64,000 nucleotides of DNA from Portunus trituberculatus. Lineage: Eukaryota > Arthropoda > Malacostraca > Decapoda > Portunidae. This document shows positions 55,178-64,000 of the stretch, one piece after another. The notes beneath the pieces are model-generated. The model was given only the letters and a program-made list of their open reading frames with translations, had not been told where the DNA came from and searched no databases. How positions within the stretch are numbered: position 1 is the first letter of the stretch; the number at the start of each line of letters is the position of its first letter. The DNA lies in NCBI RefSeq assembly GCF_017591435.1, contig NC_059303.1, positions 1,091,108-1,155,107 of the forward strand, given 5' to 3'. Position numbers and translations under genes: made by a program.

Positions 55178-56570
55178 CCATGACCCAGCGTCAATGCATC
55201 CTCCTCAGCTGACTCCATCAAGCCAGCACTATGCACTCTTATCTAAACCAATAACAATTCCAATATTGTCATGCATCATAATATGTTTCTGAACTGCTTA
55301 CTTATCAACAGAAATGCATGTATATCTTATATCTCACCAAGAAATACATAAAAAATGATAAAATACAGCAAACTGACATAAGTGCTCTCACCATCCTCAC
55401 GCTTGGTGCCCTTACACCTACATATCCTTGTAAAAGCTGATACATGATTGGCTAAGTGCCCACCATTTTGAAACAATGGGCCAATGACAGGCCTCGATAT
55501 ATGACAGATAGCCTCAAACATAAACAAACTGTGCGGCACAAAGGAGCGCGGCTTCTGAAAAGCGCCAAGATCATGCCTGAAATGCTCTATCATAAGAACC
55601 ATGATCATGCCTGACGGGCTATAAGGGTTAAGGCTTTTAATTCATGAGCTGGATACTCTCTCTTCCCCTCGGATCTTCTAGAATCTTCCATATGTCTGTC
55701 TGTATGTCTCGTGACCATGTGTGCTGCTACGCTAGGCAATGATCTTAATAACTAAAAACACTTAATATCATTATCTCAGGCACTACAAAACAACAACCAA
55801 ACAACTACAAACAACACTCCTGAGGCACTGAGGCAGCATAGTGCCCCAGCATGCAGTCAGCTGATCGCGCAGTGCTGCACGCAATCTGTTGACCGTGTTT
55901 TTTATTGTTCGCACTCCAAAGCAAAGTTCGTCCTCCAGTGTAAAAAGAACACATTTTTTTTGTTCGTAATCCAAGTTGTTCATACTCAAAAGCGTTTGTA
56001 CTCCAAGGTACCACTGTATTTTCATGTTAACTGCTCTACTGATCTTGCAAAACTGCATGCCTCCCCTCCTTCTGCAGCCTTGCTGCACAAGGCTTTCTTC
56101 TTCCTCTCACCCCTATTCTGTCCAACTCTCTAATGCAAGAGTTAATTAACCAGTACTCTCAATCATTCAAACCTTTCTCTGGAACTCCCTGCCTGCTTCT
56201 GTATTTCCATCTTCCTACGACTTGACTTCTTTAAAGAGGGAGTTTTCGTGATATTTGTCCCTGACTTTTGGATAACTCTTATTTGTTTAAGGGACCTGGC
56301 AATCCAATGGGCCTTTTTTTTTTTTTTTCCATTTTTGTTGCCCTTGGCCAGTTTTCCTTTTTGCATAAACAAATATCATATCCTCTGCTCTATACATCAT
56401 CCTCTCATAAGACATCATGTTTCCTCACCTTAAAAGTCCTAAGCTTCTAAATATTCCGCAGCAAATTTTGTCTTGCAGTCTTACCTCTGTTCCTGAATTT
56501 CTCTCTTACACTTTGGGTATCTGTAGTTCTCTCTTGCTTCATTAATATTATGCAGCCTTGAGCATCACCA

Positions 56571-56950
56571 TTTTCATCTTTTATCGCTATTTTCATGCTA
56601 TCTGTCCTACTTATCTTGTTAACTGCATGCCTCCCCTCCTCCTGCGGCCTCGCTGCACAAGGATTTTTTCCTCTCATTCCTATTCTGTCCAACTCTCTAA
56701 TGCAAGAGTTAACCAGTACTCTCACTCATTCATACCTTTCACTGGTAAACTCTGGAACTCCCTCCCTGCATTTGTATTTCCGACTTCCTACGACTTGTCT
56801 TCTTTTAAGAGGGAGGTATCGAGGCATTTGTTCCCTAATTTTGGCTGATGTTTTTCCCTTTGTACAGAGCCAGCACTCAAGTGGGCCTTTTTTTTTTAAT
56901 CTTTTCTTTTTTTTGGCCTTGGCTGGCTCTCTTCCCTTCATAAAAAAAAA
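56571..56950 (+). mobile_element. Jockey-like LINE, second 3' end (uninterrupted)
   Basis: The 56558-56848 frame reads RPRCTRIFSSHSYSVQLSNA, NQYSHSFIPFTGKLWNSLP and FKREVSRHLFPNFG, followed by a 3' UTR with a T-rich stretch and a short A tail at about 56941-56950. The same block at 56017-56370 belongs to the split copy. Here the TA insertion site (about 56586) is empty. Confidence 0.83.
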
Positions 56951-56956
56951 GTAGTA

Positions 56957-57080
56957 ACTCCCATAATTCTCTTTTTTGCTCCCTAAACAGCTCCTCCATC
57001 ACCATCACAAACAATATAGGATTTAGACCAACCCCTGTTGAACTCTCTTTCCGATCAAATTTGTCTGCTTCAATTTTCAC
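56957..57080 (-). pseudogene. Short LINE reverse-transcriptase scrap
   Basis: The minus-strand frame reads GVGLNPILFVMVMEELFREQ and ELWELL. This resembles the RT segment around L-S-P-x-L-F and the W-E-L-L-Y-A-D-D approach, but the A-D-D itself is missing. The family is different from the E, CR1 and Jockey copies here. Confidence 0.5.
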
Positions 57081-57104
57081 TCAATTTTCTGATCACCAAA
57101 GCTG

Positions 57105-57563
57105 GGCATGATAACAAATTTTTGTGATAACTGAAAAATCAATAACAAGATCAGTAACTGATAATTGATAACTGATGATACATATATCACTTAATAACCA
57201 ACACCTGACAAATAAAAAATTCTGCTATTGGTGATAATGATATTAATATTTCAAATAAAAATCAATAAATCCAAATCTCTATCTTCTTATCTATCTTGAA
57301 AAGATAAAAAAAAAAATCTGTGTTTATCACTAATGAAAAGTACTATTTCAATGAAAACAGTTACATTTGATTTTGGAAGTTTAAAACTTCAATATGGTCA
57401 TCTTCCAAAAAACTAGAATTATCAATAATTGGTAGTTTGGAACCAAAAGTATTGACAATACCAATAAATTGATAACATGGGAATGTAATTACCAGACAAC
57501 TGATAATTTGATATCGTTGTCATGATACATTATCATGATAATTTATTGTGATAATGCCCCACT
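57105..57563. mobile_element. GATAA-rich repeat, possible MITE
   Basis: A stretch dense in TGATAA/TTATCA words. It begins GGGCATGATAACAAATT and ends with GTGATAATGCCC, which are roughly inverse. No clear target duplication is seen, so a transposon origin is only possible. Confidence 0.35.
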
Positions 57564-57804
57564 ATGGTGGTCAAATGGAAAGCCATTGCTACTCAATCCC
57601 CCAGCACTTTGTCTCCCTAATGTTTGCCTTATCACATCTCTCACAAAGTAAGATTATATAAGTCCAGTAGTTTCTTTTCTTTTCATACAATAAAATCACA
57701 AATAAATAAAAGAACTGGTACTTTTTAACACACTCTGTTTTGACCCAATGAACTGCAAGTGCTACTCATTACTTTTGTCTCTATCAATACAGAAAACTGA
57801 TGTA
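57564..57804. other. AT-rich spacer
   Basis: Nothing recognised between the GATAA-rich repeat and Tigger-A6. Confidence 0.4.
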
Positions 57805-58733
57805 CATGCAACCAAACCCCCTGCTTAACGAAGGTTCACACAACGAAATTTCGCTACAACGAATGTTTCATTTTACTACCATCTGCTTGTTTAATGAACA
57901 CCAAACTCGCTTTAACAAAGTTTTATCCAGGTAAATTTTTCCAAGTTTGAAAGCCCTGCCATATCATGCAAGCCAACAAGCTTTTGAATACACCAGCGCC
58001 TCTCGTGGACAACACACACACCACTCACTCCCCCTGTTCAAAACAATAACAGCGTTAGCAGCAGCTCGTCTTCCCTCGCTCAATTTACCACCAAAACGCC
58101 CTGCAATGTCGCCTAGCATTGCTAAGAAGACCAAGAAGTCTCTTACTCTCGAAGTGAAGCTGGATGTTATTCACAGACACGAGAGACGAGAAAACTATAG
58201 CATTGCTGGCCACTATCTTGACTCCATCTACTGTCTCTACAATTTTCAAGTCAGCAGACTCTATCAAGAAGGCTGGTGAGACTGTATCTTCCTTGTAAGC
58301 TAAAAGAACCACCTGAACTCGTGACTCTACAATGGATAAAATGGAAAGCCTTGTGGAAATGTGGTACATAATATTTGTATACGGTACAATGATGTGCCCT
58401 GTGTTTACATTCCACAGGTTGCCGGTTAGTGTCTTTCCCATTTCACTCTCCCTCCCTTCATAAATTTAAGATCATCAACATTATAAAGTTACATACATAC
58501 ATACATTAGTGTAAATAATAATGACTTAAATTAAACTGCCTAAATGTTTAACTTCATAATTTTTACTTTCATTAAACCTTTCACTGTACTATGATGCACT
58601 CTCGCTTTGTTTACTCTCAATGGAAGCTCGTCAGGGGTTAAACCTCTTATAATTGGTTCACTTAACAAATATTCGCTTAACGAAGGGTTTTCTAGGAACG
58701 TAACCCTTTCGTTAAGCGGGGGGGGGTTACCTG
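57805..58733 (+). mobile_element. Tigger-A6
   Basis: A somewhat degraded left end (CATGCAACCAAACCCCCTGC) and right end GGGGGTTACCTG followed by TA (58734-58735). About 930 bp. The plus strand carries the CENP-B-type relic at 58097-58281. Structure and orientation match A4. Confidence 0.85.
58097..58281 (+). pseudogene. Tigger-A6 CENP-B-type domain, frameshifted
   Basis: KKTKKSLTLEVKLDVIHRHE is followed by a shifted second helix (SRLYQEGW where ADSIKKAGE is expected). The DDE core is absent. Confidence 0.75.
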
Positions 58734-58929
58734 TATTTGTTTTGTCACCGTAAGTAGTAGTGGTCAACAGTGATCTTGATCTAAATTTAAGTTCTGTCAG
58801 AAGCAAGCCATTTTTCAGGCTATTACCAAGTGGCTTAAAGGAGACCCTAATGTTTCTTATCAACTATGAATTCTATACTGACTGAATCAAGGAGCTCTGG
58901 GTGGCACCATCATTCTCTGCATAAAATTT

Positions 58930-58933
<4 letters not shown>

Positions 58934-59011
<78 letters not shown>
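58934..59011. repeat. (GA)n microsatellite
   Basis: A pure GA run of about 77 bp, followed by a short poly(A) interruption. Confidence 0.97.
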
Positions 59012-59018
<7 letters not shown>

Positions 59019-59154
59019 AAAAAATCCTGTCTGTGCAATTGACCATACAAGTCTCCAAAAGGCACACCAGCTAAGCTATAAAAAAAAAAAAAGGAGGACT
59101 CAACTCCCACTGCAGTTGTCAGATTCACTAGTTATTGTCACACACATACACGCC

Positions 59155-59183
<29 letters not shown>
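59155..59183. repeat. Poly(A) run at the 5' border of LINE E7
   Basis: About 29 A residues, preceded by a CA-rich stretch (CACACACATACACGCC, 59140-59155). Confidence 0.93.
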
Positions 59184-59189
<6 letters not shown>

Positions 59190-59425
59190 CAGAAGGCTGC
59201 TAGGATATCTATATAAAGAAAAATAGAAATGAAGAAGAAAGGAAGATACAATAAACTGGCAGCAGCAGTAAGGGAAAAGAATAGTGAAAGGTCAAAAGAG
59301 GAAAAAAAGGCATTTTTTTGGAGAATTCTAGGAGACAGGATAAGGAAATGGTATATAAACGAGAAGGAAGAGAAAAAAGTGGAACAAGTTTGACTAAAAA
59401 TGATAAAGGCAAAAGACTAAAAATG

Positions 59426-60170
59426 ATGTATATGAACATAGACAGGGTTTTATCTAATAAACTAGAATTAAGCAATTACATAAATAAAAAAAATCCAGAT
59501 ATTGTATGCCTGGCTGAAACAAAACTAAATAAGGCAATCATAATAGACTTGGATAATAGGTATAATGTATGGAGAAGAGACAGAGTGGGTAAAAGAGGAG
59601 GAGTCATGATTATGTTAAGGAAGGAGATAGTGATAAACCAAGTGGAATGTGGGGAAGGAAAAGCAGAAGTATTGTATGTTAAGATGCATATTAATAAAAA
59701 AGAGTTAACAATCATTGTAAAATATGTGCCACCAAAAACAAATTCATGAACCAATCAAGAATATAAAGACATGATAGATAACAAAATAAGGAGTCTAATG
59801 AGAATTGTTAAAGAAAGGAAAAAAGTGATATTAATAGGAGATTTCAACTGTAAAGGAGTGGACTGGGAAAATTATAAAGGTGGTATGGGGGAAGAAGCCT
59901 GGGGAGAAAGATTCTTGAACCTAATGATAGACAATATGATGGACCAGGGAGTAAAGGAATGCACAAGATTCAGAGGAAACGACGAGCCAGCAAGATTAAA
60001 CCTAGTTTTTACAAGGGGTATACAAATGAATGATGATATAAGATATAAGTGCCTATTGGGAAAGACTGACCATGTAATATTAGAAATAGATATAGAAGAG
60101 AGAAAGGAAGATAGAGACGATTCATACAAAGGAGACCGATTAAATTACAGAAAGGCTGATATTGAGGCCA
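59426..60170 (+). pseudogene. E7 endonuclease
   Basis: YMNIDRVLSNKLELSNYI opens the domain. CLAETKLNKA carries the catalytic Glu (about 59510). VILIGDFNCKGVDW (about 59827), ARLNLVFTRG (about 59995) and GKTDHVILEI (about 60060, T-D-H for S-D-H) follow. The first frame ends with TGA at about 59747-59749, and the second is open to the deletion point. The landmark set is complete apart from that stop. Confidence 0.83.
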
Positions 60171-61744
60171 AAGGGTAACAGAGAGACAATCTATATGAAA
60201 GAGATTAAAGTAACCAAGCTTGAAATAAAAGAGTTAATGAAGGAACTGGATGAAGAGAAGGCAATGGGACCAGATGAAGTCTCAGGCAAAATACTGAAAG
60301 AATGTAGGGAAGAACTAGCAAGTACTATATACATCATAAAATGCTCAATAAAAAATGGAACAGTACCAGTAGAATGGAAAAGATCTGAAGTGATTCCCAT
60401 ATATAAGAGCGGAAGGAAGGAAGAACCTTTAAATTACAGACCGGTATCACTAACTAGTGTAATATGCAAGATGTGTGAAGGAATAATAAAGAAAGAATGG
60501 ATCGAGTTCCTTGAAGACAACAAATTAATATCAAATAGCCAATTTGGTTTTAGAAAAAGACGGTCTTGTGTAACTAATTTATTGAGTTTCTATTCTAGAA
60601 TAGTTGATAGAGTATAAGAGAGAGAGGGATGGGTTGACTGTATTTATTTGGATTTAAAAAAGACATTTGACAAAGTGCCACATGCAAGATTACTATGGAA
60701 GTTAGAGGAGAAGGGTGGTTTAAAAGAAAGCAAATTGAGATGGATAGAAAATTATTTGAGGAGGAGAGAAATAAGGACGGTTGTTAAAGATATGAACCCC
60801 AAGTGGAGAGCAGTAGAAAGCGGGGTGGCACAGGGGTCAGTATTGGCACCAATACTTTTCCTCATTTATATTAATGACATGCCAGAAGGAGTGAACAGCT
60901 ACATAAATCTGTTTGCAGATGATATGAAACTGTGCAGAGTTATAAAGCAAAAAGAGGATTGTGAAAAATACTGCAAGACAACCTAAATAGGATCTGGGAA
61001 TGGAGTAAAAAGTGGGAAATGGAATTCAATGTGAAGAAAAGCCATGTCATGGAAATGGGAAAGAGTGAAAGACAACCTGTGGGAATCTATAAGATGGGAG
61101 ATGGAGTAGAACTGGAGAAAGTTAAAAAGGAAAAGGATTTAGGAGTGACGATAGAAGAAAATAATCAACCAGTAAGCCATATTGATAGAATTTTTAGAAA
61201 CATAATTTGCTAAGAAATATTGGAATAGCATTTCACTACATGGACAAAGATATGATGAAAAAATTATTTGATAAGTACTATAATAAGACCCAGATTGGAA
61301 TATGCAGGACTAGTGTGGACTCCTCATAAAAAGAAACACATAAGGAAATTGGAGAGACTACAAAAAATGGCTACAAGAATGATTCCAGAATTTGAAGGGA
61401 TGACATATGAGGAGACACTAAAGGCTATGGATCTACCAACCCTGGAACAAAGAAGGGAGAGAGGAGACCTGATACAAGTTTATAAATTGATCAACAGAAT
61501 GGACCAAGTGGATAATGAAAAACTGATCCTGAGAAAAAAATATGATATCCGAAGCACAAGATTGCATAGTAAAAAGCTGAGAAAAGGAAGATGTCTGAGA
61601 GATATTAAAAAATATAATTTCCTGCAAAGATGTATTGAGACGTGGAACAGTTTAAATGAAGAAGTAGTGTCTGCAACGAGTGTGCATACTTTTAAAGTAA
61701 GATTGGATAAGTGTAGATATGGAGACGGGGCCACACGAGCATAA
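60170..61744 (+). pseudogene. E7 reverse transcriptase and C-terminal region
   Basis: ELDEEKAMGPDEVSGKILKE, NYRPVSLTSVICKM and SQFGFRKRRSCVTNLL run to a TAA at 60615-60617. After it come DLKKTFDKVPHARLLW, SGVAQGSVLAPILF and FADD (about 60912-60923, intact), then breaks. RPRLEYAGLVWTPHKKK and the C-terminal block to RYGDGATRA at 61741 complete the order. At least three shifts or stops are present. Confidence 0.84.
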
Positions 61745-61776
61745 AGCCCAGGCCCTGTAAAACTACAACTAGGTAA

Positions 61777-61780
<4 letters not shown>

Positions 61781-61843
<63 letters not shown>
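61781..61843. repeat. (CA)n between LINE copies E7 and E8
   Basis: A CA run of about 63 bp directly connects the E7 tail unit to the truncated 5' end of E8. Confidence 0.97.
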
Positions 61844-61844
<1 letters not shown>

Positions 61845-64000
61845 TAGAATTAAATTAGATTACATAAAGAAAGAAGAACCAGATATTGTATGCCTGGTGG
61901 AAACAAAGTTAAATGAGGCAATAAAATAGACATAGATAAAAGGTATAATATATGGAGGAGAGAGAGTGGGTAAAGGAGGAGGAGGAGTCATGATGATGTT
62001 AAGGAAGGAGATAGTGGTAAATCAAGTGAAGTTTGGGGAAGGAAAATCAGAAATACTGTATGTTAAGATGCATATTAACAAAAAGGAGTTAACAATCATT
62101 GGAACATATGTGCCACCAAAAACAAACTCATGGACTAACCAAGAATATAGAGACATGATAGATGACACAATAAGGAGTCTTACAAGAATCATTAAGGAAA
62201 GGAGAAAAGTGATATTGATAGGAGATTTCAACTGTAAGGAGGTACACTAGGAAAATTATGAAAGTGGTATGGGGGAAGATGCCTGGGGAGATAGATTCCT
62301 GAACCTAATGATAGATAATTTGATGGTCCAAAGAGTAAAAAAAACACAAGATTCAGAGGAAACGATGAGCCGGCAAGATTAGACCTAGTTTTTACAAGGG
62401 ATATACCAATTAACGATGATATAAGATACAAGTGCCCATTGAAAAAGAGTGACCATGTAATATTAGAGATGGATATAGAAGAAGGAAAGGAAGATAGAGA
62501 TGAATCATACAAAGGAGACCGATTAAATTACAGAAAGGCTGATATTGAGAATCTCAAGAACTATTTTAAAAACGTAAACTGGGAGGAGATGGAAAACTCA
62601 TTAACGGTTCAAGAGAAATATAACTTATTTTTGGAAATATACAAAACTGGGGTCAGGGAATATGTTCAAATATAGACCTAAAGAAGAAGGAAAAAAAGAT
62701 TGGTTTAATGCAAGATGTGCTAGGGCAAAGGAGAAACGAGATGGAGCATGGAAAAGGTGGAGAAGAAACAGAAATCCAGAAAATAAGGAAAACTTCAAAA
62801 CAGCAAGAAATGAATATGCTAAGGTGAGAAAGGAAGAAAAAAGAACTATGAAAAGGACATTGTCGAAAAATGTAAGGAACAACCAAAATTGTTCTACAGA
62901 TTCATAAATGGAAAAATAAGACAAAAAGAAACAATAGAAAGGTTAAAAGGAGAGAACAGAATGGTGGAAGACCCAAAAAGTACGGCAGAACTGTTAAATA
63001 GTAAATTTCATGAGGTCTTTACTAAGGAATCCAAATTTGAAAGACCACAGGGTAATAGAGAGACTGTCTATATGAAAGAGATTAAAGTAACCAAGCTTGA
63101 AATAAAAAAAGTTGATGACGGAATTGGATGAGGAAAAGGCAATGGGACCGGATGAAGTCTCAGGCAGAATAATGAAAGAATGTAGGGAAGAACTAGCAAG
63201 TCCAATATACAACATCATAAAATGCTCAATAGAAAATGGAACAGTGCCAGTGGAGTGGAAAAGAGCTGAGGTGGTTCCCATATATAAGAGCGGAAGGAAG
63301 GAAGAACCTTTAAATTACAGGCCGGTATCACTAACTAGTGTAATATGCAAGATGTGTGAAAAGTAATAAAGAAGCAATGGATCGAGTTTCTTGAAGACAA
63401 CAAAATATTATCAAATAGCCAATTTGGTTTTAGAAAAGGTCGGTCATGTGTGACAAATTTATTGAGTTTCTACTCTAGAATAGTTGATAAAGTACAAGAG
63501 AGAGAGGGATGGGTTGACTGTATTTATTTAGATCTAAAAAAGGCTTTTGATAAAGTGCCACATGAAAGATTACTATGGAAGTTAGAGGAGAAGGGTGGCT
63601 TAAAAGGAAGCACATTGAGATGGATGAAGAATTACTTAAGGGGAGAGAAATAAGGACGATAGTTAAAGATATGAAGTCCAAGTGGAGAACAGTAGACAGC
63701 GGAGTGCCACAGGGGTCAGTATTGGCACCAATACTTTTCTCGTATATATAAATGACATGCCAGAGGGAGTGAACAGCTACATAAATCTGTTTATGGACGA
63801 TGCGAAACTGTGCAGAGTCATTAAACAAAAGAGGATTGTGAAATACTACAGGAAGACTTAAACAAGATCTGAAATGGAGCAAAAATGGGAGATGGAATTC
63901 AATGTGGACAAAAGCCATGTCATGGAAATGGGAAAAGTGAAAGACGACCAGTGGGAATCTATAAGATGGGAGATGGAGTAGAACTAGAAAAAGTAAAAAG
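61844..64000 (+). mobile_element. LINE copy E8 (subfamily X), 5'-truncated, runs off the window
   Basis: It starts in the endonuclease (YIKKEEPDIVCLVETKLNEA, about 61857) right after (CA)n. It continues with IGDFNCKEVH (about 62218), KKSDHVILEMDI (about 62440), the linker with WFNARCARAKEKRDGAWKRW (about 62700), the RT with MGPDEVSGRIMKE, NYRPVSLTSVI and AFDKVPHERLLW, and a catalytic box reading FMDD (about 63789-63800). Frame breaks lie near 61928, 62250, 62345, 62674, 62905, 63110, 63365 and 63650. The 3' end is beyond 64000. Confidence 0.87.

Larger units (their letters stand above)
41829..56016. mobile_element. TA-site TIR element (Tigger-type ends) hosting DIRS elements
   Basis: The left end CAGTGGTGCCTTGGAATACG (41829) pairs with the inverse of GTTTGTACTCCAAGGTACCACTG (to 56016). 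TA lies at 41827-41828 and 56017-56018. Its own sequence is 41829-41928 plus 53981-56016. The remaining 12 kb is DIRS-A with its insertions. No transposase frame was recognised in the host part. The ends are close to those of Tigger-D, so a non-autonomous Tigger/pogo element is likely. Empty site: GCTATTTTCATG in the Jockey 3' copy at about 56586. Confidence 0.88.
31018..56370 (+). mobile_element. Jockey-like LINE, plus copy, split in three by two large insertions
   Basis: Pieces: 31018-32165 (endonuclease), 40198-41828 (reverse transcriptase) and 56017-56370 (C-terminus and 3' end). The first join is supported by the minus copy at 29820-31017, the second by an uninterrupted 3'-end copy at 56571-56950 (GCTATTTTCATGC versus TACTA...TATTTTCATG). 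Removing LINE E6 and the TIR element leaves a normal Jockey order. All pieces have stops and shifts. Confidence 0.87.
59184..61780 (+). mobile_element. LINE copy E7 (subfamily X), with internal deletion
   Basis: It begins in the ORF1 tail (FFWRILGDRIRKWY, about 59320) after poly(A). Endonuclease (about 59426-60165) and RT (60190-61000) are joined directly, because about 490 bp of linker present in E8 are missing at about 60166-60170. The C-terminal region ends at 61744 and one tail unit AACTAGGTAAATAC runs into (CA)n at 61780. Stops near 59748, 60617, 60984 and 61212 inactivate it. Confidence 0.88.

Noticed and set aside
54455..55632. TTAACCACGG (about 54467) and AAGGGTTAAGG (about 55622) as a piggyBac-like pair
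   Set aside because: Beyond TTAA the two ends do not match as inverted repeats.

Overview
This window looks like decapod crustacean (probably crab) nuclear DNA. That is an inference from the repeat cohort: a tRNA-headed SINE, LINEs ending in an AGGTAAATAC-type tail, Jockey, CR1 and DIRS retrotransposons, many TA-targeted Tigger/pogo-like elements, and long (CA)n, (GA)n and (TA)n runs. No intact host gene is visible. Two short terminal-exon candidates (118-253 +, 11976-12113 -) are the only possible host coding sequence. Nearly everything else is transposable elements, almost all broken.

Layout. 1-2034: candidate exon, SINE, microsatellites. 2035-7458: three 5'-truncated LINEs head to tail, each separated by (CA)n. 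7459-13656: AT-rich, one helix-turn-helix relic and one candidate exon. 13657-19040: a four-level nest, Tigger-B containing Tigger-A containing a TA-site MITE containing a minus-strand LINE. 19041-24010: Tigger-A copies and a small MITE set in (TA)n, two of the copies themselves invaded. 24050-26135: imperfect inverted repeat with a second copy of the MITE in its loop. 26180-29819: degraded reverse transcriptase, another Tigger-like element, a second Tigger-B split by a TTAA-site transposon.

29820-56370: two Jockey-like copies lie head to head. The right copy is cut into three pieces spanning 25 kb. The first interruption is a full-length LINE (32166-40197), itself split by a minus-strand CR1 with an esterase ORF1 (32707-36737), itself split by a LINE fragment. 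The second is a TA-site TIR element (41829-56016) holding DIRS-A (41929-53980), which holds DIRS-B (47370-53362), which holds a piggyBac-like MITE (50146-50962). Boundaries are supported by target-site duplications (TA, TTAA, an 11-bp CR1 duplication), by uninterrupted paralogues inside the window, and by the DIRS internal complementary regions.

56371-64000: Jockey 3' end, short reverse-transcriptase scrap, another Tigger-A, and two more LINEs chained through (CA)n, the last running off the window. The relative age of many insertions can be read directly from the nesting. The most unusual pattern is the repeated (CA)n-LINE-(CA)n-LINE arrangement with constant polarity, which suggests microsatellite-directed integration.
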